From: Oscillospiraceae bacterium
Lineage (GTDB): Bacteria > Bacillota > Clostridia > Oscillospirales > Oscillospiraceae
Assembly (NCBI GenBank): GCA_017624915.1
Contig: JAGAMC010000011.1
Coordinates: 1 to 64,000, forward strand
Length of the DNA stretch: 64,000 nt
Direction of reading: 5' to 3'
Under the pieces are notes generated by a model, which did not search any database, was not told the origin of the DNA, and saw only the letters and a program-made list of their open reading frames with translations. Shown piece by piece: positions 23,865-31,263 of the stretch. The first letter of the stretch is position 1, and every line of letters starts with the position of its first letter. The translations under genes and the position numbers were made by a program.

Positions 23865-23893
23865 GCTCCCCGAATTTGAAAGGAGAACGAAAT
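23860..23893 (+). promoter_or_regulatory. predicted ribosome-site sequestering hairpin
   Basis: ATTTCGCTCC (23860-23869) can pair with GGAG (23882-23885) and CGAAAT (23888-23893), leaving an AA bulge and a 12-nt loop. This would cover the Shine-Dalgarno site. Its 5' arm overlaps the P1 strand of the aptamer (23858-23864), so the two structures are mutually exclusive. Confidence 0.6.
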
Positions 23894-23894
23894 A

Positions 23895-26800
23895 ATGGCA
23901 AAGAAGAACATGAAGAAAATAGGCCGCAGAGGCCTGGCCACGCTGCTCTGCCTGATCATGGTGATCAGCATGGTCAACATCACCACCCTGGCCGCCGGCC
24001 AGACCCCCGAACTGGTCAAGAACTACGCCGATACCTACTATAAGCAGGACGGCACCGCCGGCACCGCCGAGGACTGGGAGATCCACCTGTCCAAGCAGGC
24101 GGCTGCCACCCAGACCGACAATGTCTATGACATCACACTGACCGTGGAAACCAAGGACACCAGCGTGATGCTGGGCGGTGCCACCCACGGTGCGGTCACC
24201 CTGGTGCTGGACGTGTCCAACTCCATGGACGAAGCACCTGACGGCTGCGCTGTCTGCGGCAAGAGTGAGAACCATGCCGACCACAGGGGCGCCAGCAACC
24301 TGTGCCCCGACGGAAGCGGCAACTCTTACAGACGGAGCATCTTCGGCGGCAACCGCTGCATCAACTGCGACAAAAGAAGGAATGCGCATATACAGGGCGA
24401 GCCCGTGTGCCGCTACGAAGAGGCAAACACCCATCTCGAGGAATTGCAGGGTGCTGTATCCGCCTTCCTGGACAGCTATGTTGCCAACGTGAGCGACGGT
24501 GACAAGCGGCTGGTCAGCGTGGCCGTGTTCGGCACTGACGCCGTTACCATCCAGAGCTGGGTGGATGTGACCGACGCCAGCAACCGCGCCGCGGTGAAGA
24601 ACCTGGTCAACTCCCTGAAGACCGGCAACGGCGCTTATCGGGGCAACACCTATCTGACCAACGGCGGCACCAATATCGAGGCCGGTCTGGTCCTGGGCCG
24701 CAACCTGCTCAACGACACCGGAGCTCTGGCAGGCATTCCTGCGGAAAACCAGTCCCTGATCCTGTTCAGTGATGGCGCTCCCACCGCCAAAGTCGGCAGC
24801 GTGAGCAATACCTCCACCTCTAAGGTGGGCTACGGCGGAAGCGACACCGGCACCAGCACCGATTATTCCGACTATGACGATATTGGTACCATCCTGAAGG
24901 CCATTTCTGCCGCTACCATCGCCGTAAAGTACAATTATTCCGACTCCAATGGGGTGCTCTCCGGCTTTGACCGCGTCATTTCCAGCACTGCTGACACCCT
25001 GTCCGTGGACCTGACCGGTGAGGCCGGCAAGGTCATCACCACCGTTACCACGCCCACCGTTGTCACTGACCCCATGGGTGAGGGTGTGAGCATGGTAACC
25101 GTGACCTCCGCTTACAACGGCACCTCCGAGACCTGGAACCTGGACGACTGCACCCCCGCCGTTGCCGACGGCATCACCACCTACACCATCACCTATCAGG
25201 TGCAGATCGACCCCACCAAGGTGGCTGCCGATCCTGCCTGTGAGGGCTACACCATCCTTACCCCCGCCAACGGAACCACCACCCTGGATTACACCGTAGG
25301 TGAGAATGAGACTCCTGTTGAGGCCGAGTTCAATGTTCCCGATATCCGCGGCAAGCTGCCCAAGTTCGCTCTGACGGTCAACTATGTGGATGAGCAGGGT
25401 GAGGCCATCGCCGATCAGATTGTGGAGACCGGCATCCTGTACGGCACTGACTACGAGACTGAGCAGAAGGCCATTGAGCATTATGAGTTCAAGGCCATGG
25501 CCGAGAACAGCGACCCCGTCAGCGGCACCATCACCGCCGACACCACCGTCACCTACGTCTACACCGCCAAGCTCTACCCCGTGACCTACGAGTATGAGGG
25601 CGAGGTTCCCGAGAATGCGCCTGAGCTGCCCGCCGGCGGCGAGTATACCTTCGGCAGCGCCGTCACCGTGGCCGCCGCTCCCGAGCTGGAAGGCTACACC
25701 TTCTCCGGCTGGGACAAGGAAGACTTCGAGATGCCCGCCGAGGCAGTGGTCATCAAGGGCTCCTGGACCGCCATCCCCAAGTACACCGTGACCTACGAGT
25801 ATGAAGGCACCGTTCCCGCAGGCGCTCCTGCCCTGCCCGGGGCTGAGCAGTACGCCGCCGGCGCCGCCGTTACCGTGGCCGCGGCCGCCTATCTGGAAGG
25901 CTATATCTTCTCCGGTTGGGACAAGGAGAACTTTGAGATGCCCGCCGAGGACGTGGTCATCAAGGGCTCCTGGACTGTGATCCCCCCCGACCTGTACAAT
26001 GTGGTCTATCAGTATGAGGGCGAGATCCCTGAGGGTGCGCCCGCCCTGCCCGAGGCCGAGCAGTATGAAGAAGGCGCCGCCGTCACCGTGGCTGCCGCTC
26101 CCGAGCTGGAGGGCTACACCTTCTCCGGCTGGGACAAGGAAGACTTTGAGATGCCCGCCGAGGACGTGGTCATCAAGGGCTCCTGGACCGCCATCCCCAA
26201 GTACACCGTGACCTATGAGTATGAAGGCACCGTTCCCGCAGACGCTCCCGCTCTGCCTGAGGCTGAGCAGTACGTTGCCGGCGCTGCCGTTACCGTGGCC
26301 GCTGCCCCCGAGCTGGAAGGCTACACCTTCTCCGGCTGGGACAAGGAAAACTTTGAGATGCCCGCCGAGGACGTGGTCATCAAGGGCTCCTGGACTGAGA
26401 TCGTGATCCCCAAGTACACTGTGACTTATGAGTACACCGGCACCGTTCCCGCAAAGGCTCCTGCCGTTCCCGCTGCTGCCCAGTACGTTGCCGGCGCCGC
26501 TGTCACCGTGGCTGCCGCCCCCGAGCTGGAGGGCTACACCTTCTCCGGCTGGGACAAGGAAAACTTTGAGATGCCCGCCGAGGACGTGGTCATCAAGGGC
26601 TCCTGGACCAAGAAGACTCCTCCTCCCCCCGTTACCGTGGTAGAGGCTGAGGGTGAGTTCGCCATCACCTTCGACAAGTCTGTTTCCGGCGATGCGTACC
26701 GGATCGCTGCCGAAGACTTTGCTTTCCGTCTGGTGGATACCGAGCAGTTCAACGACGGCTCCGGCTTTATCCGCATCGGTGAGAACGCCGTGGGCGCTAA

Positions 26801-27821
26801 GACCACCTATACCGCCAAGAACGACGCCACCGGAAATGTCACCTTCACCGTCCCCTTCTTCAAGGACCTGGACACCTGGGATGCCACCGGCTATACCGCA
26901 GTAGGAACTTTCGTTTACACTCTGAGCGAGGTGCCCGGCACCATCGAGGGCATGAGCTATGACGCCAGCGAGTACACCATCATGGTGCGCCTGCACTTTG
27001 AGCAGAGCGGCAAGAACTGGAGCTATCGCATCGATGATGTGGTTGTCCTGCACAATGGCGGCCGTCAGGTCACCGCGCAGTACGATAACAACAGTTCTGT
27101 CATCACCCTGAGTCTGGGCGAGGATGCGCTGTATACCAACGCCTTTACCAAGCCCGCACCCACCACCGGCGAGCTGACCATCCGCAAGACCATCGTGGGC
27201 ACCACCAAGATCCCTGCCCAGATGAGCTTCCGCGTGGCCGGTCCCGACGGCTTTGAGAAGGTCCTTCCCTACGGTCAGTTTGTTGACGGCGCTTATACCC
27301 TGAAGAATCTGGCTCCCGGCCAGTACACTGTGACCGAGGAAAATGCAAACGTGATCGGCTACAAGCGCAGCACCGCAGGTGAGGGCGGTGTGGAAGTGAC
27401 TGCCGGAGAAACTGCCGAGATCAGCATTATCAACACCTACGAAAAGCGCAGCGTGCCCCACAATCCCCCTGTGACTCCCGATGAGCCTGAGGTCCCTGAG
27501 GTTCCTGAGGTTCCCGAGGTTCCCGAGGTTCCCGAGGTTCCCGAGGTCCCCGAAGTGCCTGAGGTCCCCGAAGTGCCTGAGGAGCCCATCGACATTCCCG
27601 AGGAGGATGTGCCTCTGGTGGACATCCCCGAGGAGGATGTGCCTTTGGTGGATATCCCCGAGGAGGATGTGCCTCTGGTGGATATCCCCGAGGAAGATGT
27701 GCCTCTGGCCGATGTTCCCAAGACCGGCGACATGACCGCCGTGTACAAGATGCTGGCGCTGCTGTCCGGTCTGGGCCTTGCCTGGCTGGCACTGTCCGGC
27801 AGAAAGCGCGAGACGGTCTGA
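23895..27821 (+). CDS. sortase-anchored VWA/MucBP/pilin-like surface adhesin
   Basis: A 1308-residue cell-wall protein. The signal peptide spans about 1-34. A von Willebrand A domain has the MIDAS motif DVSNS (106-110), interrupted straight after by a Cys/His-rich insert (about 118-175). A MucBP-like domain lies near 492-560. Five tandem 69-71-residue repeats (nt 25575-26612) each end in GYTFSGWDKE..FEMPAE, resembling Listeria-Bacteroides/InlB B repeats. An FctA/Spy0128-like isopeptide pilin domain covers about 918-1085 and an SpaA-like domain about 1093-1170. A stalk of EVP triplets is followed by four IPEEDVPLVD-type repeats, the sorting signal VPKTG (1274-1278), a hydrophobic helix and a basic tail. 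A sortase gene follows. Expression is predicted to respond to c-di-GMP. Confidence 0.93.
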   Translation: MAKKNMKKIGRRGLATLLCLIMVISMVNITTLAAGQTPELVKNYADTYYKQDGTAGTAEDWEIHLSKQAAATQTDNVYDITLTVETKDTSVMLGGATHGAVTLVLDVSNSMDEAPDGCAVCGKSENHADHRGASNLCPDGSGNSYRRSIFGGNRCINCDKRRNAHIQGEPVCRYEEANTHLEELQGAVSAFLDSYVANVSDGDKRLVSVAVFGTDAVTIQSWVDVTDASNRAAVKNLVNSLKTGNGAYRGNTYLTNGGTNIEAGLVLGRNLLNDTGALAGIPAENQSLILFSDGAPTAKVGSVSNTSTSKVGYGGSDTGTSTDYSDYDDIGTILKAISAATIAVKYNYSDSNGVLSGFDRVISSTADTLSVDLTGEAGKVITTVTTPTVVTDPMGEGVSMVTVTSAYNGTSETWNLDDCTPAVADGITTYTITYQVQIDPTKVAADPACEGYTILTPANGTTTLDYTVGENETPVEAEFNVPDIRGKLPKFALTVNYVDEQGEAIADQIVETGILYGTDYETEQKAIEHYEFKAMAENSDPVSGTITADTTVTYVYTAKLYPVTYEYEGEVPENAPELPAGGEYTFGSAVTVAAAPELEGYTFSGWDKEDFEMPAEAVVIKGSWTAIPKYTVTYEYEGTVPAGAPALPGAEQYAAGAAVTVAAAAYLEGYIFSGWDKENFEMPAEDVVIKGSWTVIPPDLYNVVYQYEGEIPEGAPALPEAEQYEEGAAVTVAAAPELEGYTFSGWDKEDFEMPAEDVVIKGSWTAIPKYTVTYEYEGTVPADAPALPEAEQYVAGAAVTVAAAPELEGYTFSGWDKENFEMPAEDVVIKGSWTEIVIPKYTVTYEYTGTVPAKAPAVPAAAQYVAGAAVTVAAAPELEGYTFSGWDKENFEMPAEDVVIKGSWTKKTPPPPVTVVEAEGEFAITFDKSVSGDAYRIAAEDFAFRLVDTEQFNDGSGFIRIGENAVGAKTTYTAKNDATGNVTFTVPFFKDLDTWDATGYTAVGTFVYTLSEVPGTIEGMSYDASEYTIMVRLHFEQSGKNWSYRIDDVVVLHNGGRQVTAQYDNNSSVITLSLGEDALYTNAFTKPAPTTGELTIRKTIVGTTKIPAQMSFRVAGPDGFEKVLPYGQFVDGAYTLKNLAPGQYTVTEENANVIGYKRSTAGEGGVEVTAGETAEISIINTYEKRSVPHNPPVTPDEPEVPEVPEVPEVPEVPEVPEVPEVPEVPEVPEEPIDIPEEDVPLVDIPEEDVPLVDIPEEDVPLVDIPEEDVPLADVPKTGDMTAVYKMLALLSGLGLAWLALSGRKRETV
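25575..26612 (+). repeat. five tandem coding repeats of 207-213 bp
   Basis: Repeat starts at 25575, 25782, 25995, 26202 and 26415, each beginning with a Tyr codon of a Y.V.Y.Y.G motif. Near-identical 3' halves suggest recent duplication or gene conversion. Copy number may vary between strains. Confidence 0.9.
27490..27711 (+). repeat. low-complexity stalk repeats (EVP and IPEEDVPLVD units)
   Basis: About ten 9-bp EVP units (27490-27588), then four 30-bp units encoding IPEEDVPLVD-like peptides (27592-27711). Both unit lengths are multiples of three, so slippage changes stalk length and not frame. Confidence 0.9.
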
Positions 27822-27858
27822 GCATAATATGCCGGCGTCTTAAGTAAGCATAACGCAC

Positions 27859-27893
27859 GATCCCCCGGGAGCTTGACTCCCGGGGGATCCTTT
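27859..27893 (+). terminator. terminator after the adhesin gene
   Basis: Perfect 13-bp stem GATCCCCCGGGAG/CTCCCGGGGGATC followed by CTTTC. Confidence 0.75.
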
Positions 27894-27899
27894 CACAGA

Positions 27900-27962
27900 A
27901 AAGATGAAATTTTGAACGGCGGCGCGCAAAATATAACTTGAATTGTAACCGCTCCGTGGTAT
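27900..27962 (+). promoter_or_regulatory. conserved promoter element, copy B
   Basis: Second copy of the element described at 23170-23233, here 47 bases before the sortase start. The 36-bp core is 27927-27962. It gives the sortase its own promoter, separate from the riboswitch. Confidence 0.7.
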
Positions 27963-28008
27963 GCTTGTGACAGCATACAGAAGATATACCGGGAGAGGAG
28001 GGCTGTTC

Positions 28009-28824
28009 ATGCTGCGCAAACTGCTGATAACGGCGGCGGCCATAGTATTCCTGATCAGCGGAGGACTGGTCCTGCGTCAGGAACTTTACCGCTGGCAGGC
28101 TCAGCGGGCCTATGAGCAGGCTCGGTCTCAGGCCGACGTGTCCCAGCAGGAGCAGCCGCCCCGGCCCATACCGCCGGAGGAGCCGGAAATTGTGCAGGAG
28201 CCCCTTGCCCAGCAGGCCCAGTATCTGTACCGGGTGGATCTGGCGGGCCTGCGCAGTGAAAATCCCGATGTGCTGGGCTGGATCGCCATCCCGGGCACGC
28301 AGCTGGACTACCCCTTTTTGCAGGGGGAGGATAACCAGTACTACCTCAAGCACACCTGGCAGGGGAAGAAAAACGCCGCGGGCTCGGTCTTTCTGGAATG
28401 TCAGGTCAGCCCGGATTTCAGTGATTTCAATACCATTGTTTATGGTCACAACATGAAAAACGGCTCTATGTTCGGTTCGCTCAGGCAATACCGGACACAG
28501 AGCCATTATGAGGCCAATCCCTCTGTTTATGTGGTGGATGATACAGGCATACGCCGCTATGATGTCTTTGCCGCTTTCGAGGCGGAAGTGGTGGGCTATA
28601 CCTACCGGCTGGATCTGAACACCCCGGAGAAAAAACAGGCGTTTCTGGACTACAGTCTGGCGCGTTCTGTGATCCGGACGGGGATCGTGCCCACGGTGGA
28701 GGATTCGGTCATTACCCTGTCCACCTGCACCGGGAACGGGTATGAGACCCGCTGGGTGGTGCAGGGCGTGCTGACCGGAACCTTTACGGCACCGGAACCG
28801 TCGGCTCCAGAGGCTGCACACTGA
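28009..28824 (+). CDS. srtB: class B sortase
   Basis: A 271-residue membrane-anchored transpeptidase. An N-terminal signal anchor (about 4-24) is followed by a proline-rich spacer and the sortase barrel. Catalytic His lies in VYGHNMKNGSMFG, catalytic Cys in ITLSTCTGNGYETRWVVQG, with Arg four residues after GY. The extra N-terminal helices and the NPDVLGWIAIPGTQLDYPF entry are class B features. ATG 28009 follows GAGAGGAGGG. The clear substrate is the VPKTG adhesin 190 bp upstream. The last 41 bp overlap the 3' end of the opposing regulator gene. Confidence 0.94.
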   Translation: MLRKLLITAAAIVFLISGGLVLRQELYRWQAQRAYEQARSQADVSQQEQPPRPIPPEEPEIVQEPLAQQAQYLYRVDLAGLRSENPDVLGWIAIPGTQLDYPFLQGEDNQYYLKHTWQGKKNAAGSVFLECQVSPDFSDFNTIVYGHNMKNGSMFGSLRQYRTQSHYEANPSVYVVDDTGIRRYDVFAAFEAEVVGYTYRLDLNTPEKKQAFLDYSLARSVIRTGIVPTVEDSVITLSTCTGNGYETRWVVQGVLTGTFTAPEPSAPEAAH

Positions 28825-29998
28825 ACTGGATGGTGGCCGGGGAGTGGGGGTACTGCCGCCCAAAGGCCCGGATGATGCGCTGGCACACGGCGCAGCTGTT
28901 TTCGTAATTGGCCTGAGGCAGCATGATAATAAACTGGGAGATGCTGCACTTGGTCACAATATCGCCCTGACGCAGGTTGTGGACGATGAGATCCTGCAGG
29001 TTGTCCATGGCTGTGTCCAGACTGCGGCGGGCAAGCTCTTTTTTGCCCAGGGCGTGCAGGGACAGCAGGGCAATGTGTACGGTGTTGCCGCTGCGCATGA
29101 TGGAGCGGGCCTGCACCTGGTACAGCAATTTGAAAAAGTCGTATTCACACAGCAAAGCGCCTTTGGCGCCGGCGGGCTCCTTGAGCATCTCACGCATGGC
29201 ACCGGCGGAAACGGTGCTGGTGCCGGACTCACGTGCGGCCTGTCGGTAAAGCTGTCGGCTTCCCTCCGAGGGCATCACGCCGAAGTTGGAAAACAGCAGC
29301 TCACTCATCTCCTCGTAGGCGTTCAGGGCCCCGGAGCGGTCCTCAAGGGCCAGGAGACTGCGCATAAGATACTGGTAGAGAGATTCGCTGTAAGGCTCGA
29401 CCCTCAGGGCCCGGCGGCACACATCAGCGCTGTCTGCCCAGAGACCGCCCTGCTCCAACAGGGCCAGTACCTCGTGTGCGGCGTCCAGATACATCTGGTG
29501 ATAGTATGCGCTGATGGGCATGACCCAGGGTTCTGTGGCCAGCTTGGGCAGAAAATCGCCCCGGTAGAGGTCCAGAGCCTGTCGGTACAGGTCAAGGCGG
29601 GCCTGGTCCGTATCCTCCCGGGCGGCGCGGGCACACAGTTGCTCAAACTCCTCCACATCCAGAGTCAGAGGAATGTCGGTATTCCAGCTGTAGCAGCCGG
29701 CCTTGTGCCGAATCAGGTCGTGGCCGGCCCGCTCGTTCAGCTGGTTGAGCATGACTCTGGCCCGGTAGAGCATAGCTTTGATGCGGCCGGTGGGATCAGC
29801 GGCGTCCTCGCTGCCGGAAGTGTGCAGCAGGGACAGCAGATTATCCTGTGTGACGCGGTTGCTGCGTGAGCAGATCAGATAAGCCAGCAGCAGCCACACT
29901 TTGCGCATGCGGTTGCTGTGGTCGTCCACGATATTGCCGTTTTGCTCGATGGAAAAGCTGCCCAGCATCCTGACGGTGATCATATCAGACAAGGTCAT
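28784..29998 (-). CDS. SARP/BTAD transcription regulator with degenerate GGDEF domain
   Basis: A 404-residue regulator. Residues about 5-110 form an OmpR-like winged helix of the SARP type (VRMLGSFSIEQNGN, VWLLLAYLI). Residues 112-255 form the BTAD/TPR region (EFEQLCARA, LYRGDFLPKL, ALRVEPYSESLYQYLM). The C-terminus, 285-395, matches a GGDEF fold, but its active site reads SISQF (352-356), while the I-site RQGD is kept at 343-346 with the usual five-residue spacing. That pattern suggests a c-di-GMP-binding, non-catalytic receptor (inference). The start is unsure: ATG 29998 is very close to AAAGGAGG, and TTG 29992 has better spacing. The 3' end overlaps srtB. Confidence 0.85.
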   Translation of the reverse strand: MTLSDMITVRMLGSFSIEQNGNIVDDHSNRMRKVWLLLAYLICSRSNRVTQDNLLSLLHTSGSEDAADPTGRIKAMLYRARVMLNQLNERAGHDLIRHKAGCYSWNTDIPLTLDVEEFEQLCARAAREDTDQARLDLYRQALDLYRGDFLPKLATEPWVMPISAYYHQMYLDAAHEVLALLEQGGLWADSADVCRRALRVEPYSESLYQYLMRSLLALEDRSGALNAYEEMSELLFSNFGVMPSEGSRQLYRQAARESGTSTVSAGAMREMLKEPAGAKGALLCEYDFFKLLYQVQARSIMRSGNTVHIALLSLHALGKKELARRSLDTAMDNLQDLIVHNLRQGDIVTKCSISQFIIMLPQANYENSCAVCQRIIRAFGRQYPHSPATIQFSVQPLEPTVPVP

Positions 29999-30189
29999 AC
30001 CTCCTTTCCTCAGCGGTAAGAGCCGTGTAAGGCTGTTGTATATAAATATCATAACAGAAGTAAGACCCTGCTTTCAAGAGTGCAGGGCACAAAAAACTTT
30101 ACTCAGCACATTAAAAATGATAAAATCAAGGCAGCAAACCATGCTTTTCCCGGAGAACACTGCCTTGTGAACACAGTGAGGTGAAAGAA

Positions 30190-31176
30190 ATGCGACCAAA
30201 CAGAACATGGAAACGGGGAATCTCGGCTCTGGTGGCGGTCGTGCTGCTGTGCGGGGCTCTGCCCGGCTGTGCCCGCAAGGGGCAGCCAGCAGGCGGTCTT
30301 GCAGACGTTACCCACGTGGGCGCGGTAGAGCTGGAGGACGAGGCGGTGGCGCTGTCTCAGGCTCCGGCCGCTCTGCCTGCGGCCAGCGTGGAGGCGCCCG
30401 GAACTCTGACAAAGAGCAATCAGGACGCAGTCATCGACTACTCCAACACCAAAGACGGCTACGTCATGGTCTGCTACAAACGATCCACCCAGCTGCGGCT
30501 CAAGGCTCAGGTCAAGGGCCCCACCACCACCTATACTTACAACCTGACCCCGGGCAAGTGGGCGGCGTTCCCTTTGTCTGACGGGAACGGCGCTTATAAG
30601 ATCAGCATCTACAAAAACATACAGGGCAGCAGCTATGCCGCAGTGCTGTCTGTCAGCCTGCAGGTGACCCTGCCGGACGAGTTTGCCCCATTCCTGCGGT
30701 CCAATCAGTATGTGGACTTCGATGGTGCCCCAAACACGGTGGCCAAGGCGGCGCAGCTGACCGGACAGATGACCCAACCCCTGGAAAAGGTGGCTGCCGT
30801 CTATGACTATGTGGTCAAGGGCATGACTTATGACAAGCAGCTGGCGGCCACGGTGAAAAGCGGCTACCTGCCGGTGCTGGATCAGGTGCTGGAGAAGAAA
30901 AGCGGTATCTGTTTTGACTACGCGGCCCTGATGACCGGCATGCTGCGCAGTCAGGGCATCCCCTGCAAGCTGGTGGTGGGATACGCCGGAAAGGCATACC
31001 ACGCATGGATCAGCGTCTGGTCGGACCAGACCGGCTGGATAGACGGCGCGGTCTTCTTCGACGGCAGTGCATGGCACCGCATGGATCCCACCTTTGCGTC
31101 TTCCGGCAAACAGAGCCAGAGCATTATGAACTATATCGGTGACGGGAAGAACTACTCCGCCAAGTATTTTTATTGA
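30190..31176 (+). CDS. transglutaminase-like lipoprotein
   Basis: A 328-residue exported protein with a lipobox LPGC (Cys about residue 27) and a C-terminal transglutaminase-like cysteine protease fold: catalytic Cys in KSGICFDYAAL near residue 235, His in AYHAWISV near 268, and Asp in HRMDPTF near 296. Such domains cut or cross-link peptides and are common near surface or secretion genes in Clostridia. ATG 30190 follows GAGGTG; GTG 30181 is an alternative three codons earlier. It sits between the sortase locus and the pseudopilus operon and is separated from the latter by a terminator. Confidence 0.88.
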   Translation: MRPNRTWKRGISALVAVVLLCGALPGCARKGQPAGGLADVTHVGAVELEDEAVALSQAPAALPAASVEAPGTLTKSNQDAVIDYSNTKDGYVMVCYKRSTQLRLKAQVKGPTTTYTYNLTPGKWAAFPLSDGNGAYKISIYKNIQGSSYAAVLSVSLQVTLPDEFAPFLRSNQYVDFDGAPNTVAKAAQLTGQMTQPLEKVAAVYDYVVKGMTYDKQLAATVKSGYLPVLDQVLEKKSGICFDYAALMTGMLRSQGIPCKLVVGYAGKAYHAWISVWSDQTGWIDGAVFFDGSAWHRMDPTFASSGKQSQSIMNYIGDGKNYSAKYFY

Positions 31177-31210
31177 TCGCGCGGCATTCTTATTGGAAGC
31201 AATGCCTGCT

Positions 31211-31244
31211 ACGGGCTTGCAGGTTTTCTGCAGGCCCGTTTTTG
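31211..31244 (+). terminator. terminator after the transglutaminase gene
   Basis: ACGGGC..TGCAG/CTGCA..GCCCGT hairpin followed by TTTTTGC. Confidence 0.75.
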
Positions 31245-31263
31245 CACGGAGGGTAGGGGCGCT

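Noticed and set aside
23838..27461. 1207-residue open frame antisense to the adhesin
   Set aside because: It is a GC-rich shadow of the repeat-rich adhesin on the opposite strand; its Gly/His/Val-rich composition has no family and the sense gene has signal peptide, domains and sorting motif.
27490..27588. Phase variation by slippage of the EVP repeat
   Set aside because: The 9-bp unit keeps reading frame, so slippage alters stalk length and does not switch the gene off.
27490..27711. Short regular repeats that could suggest a CRISPR array
   Set aside because: They are coding EVP and IPEEDVPLVD repeats without spacers of unique sequence.
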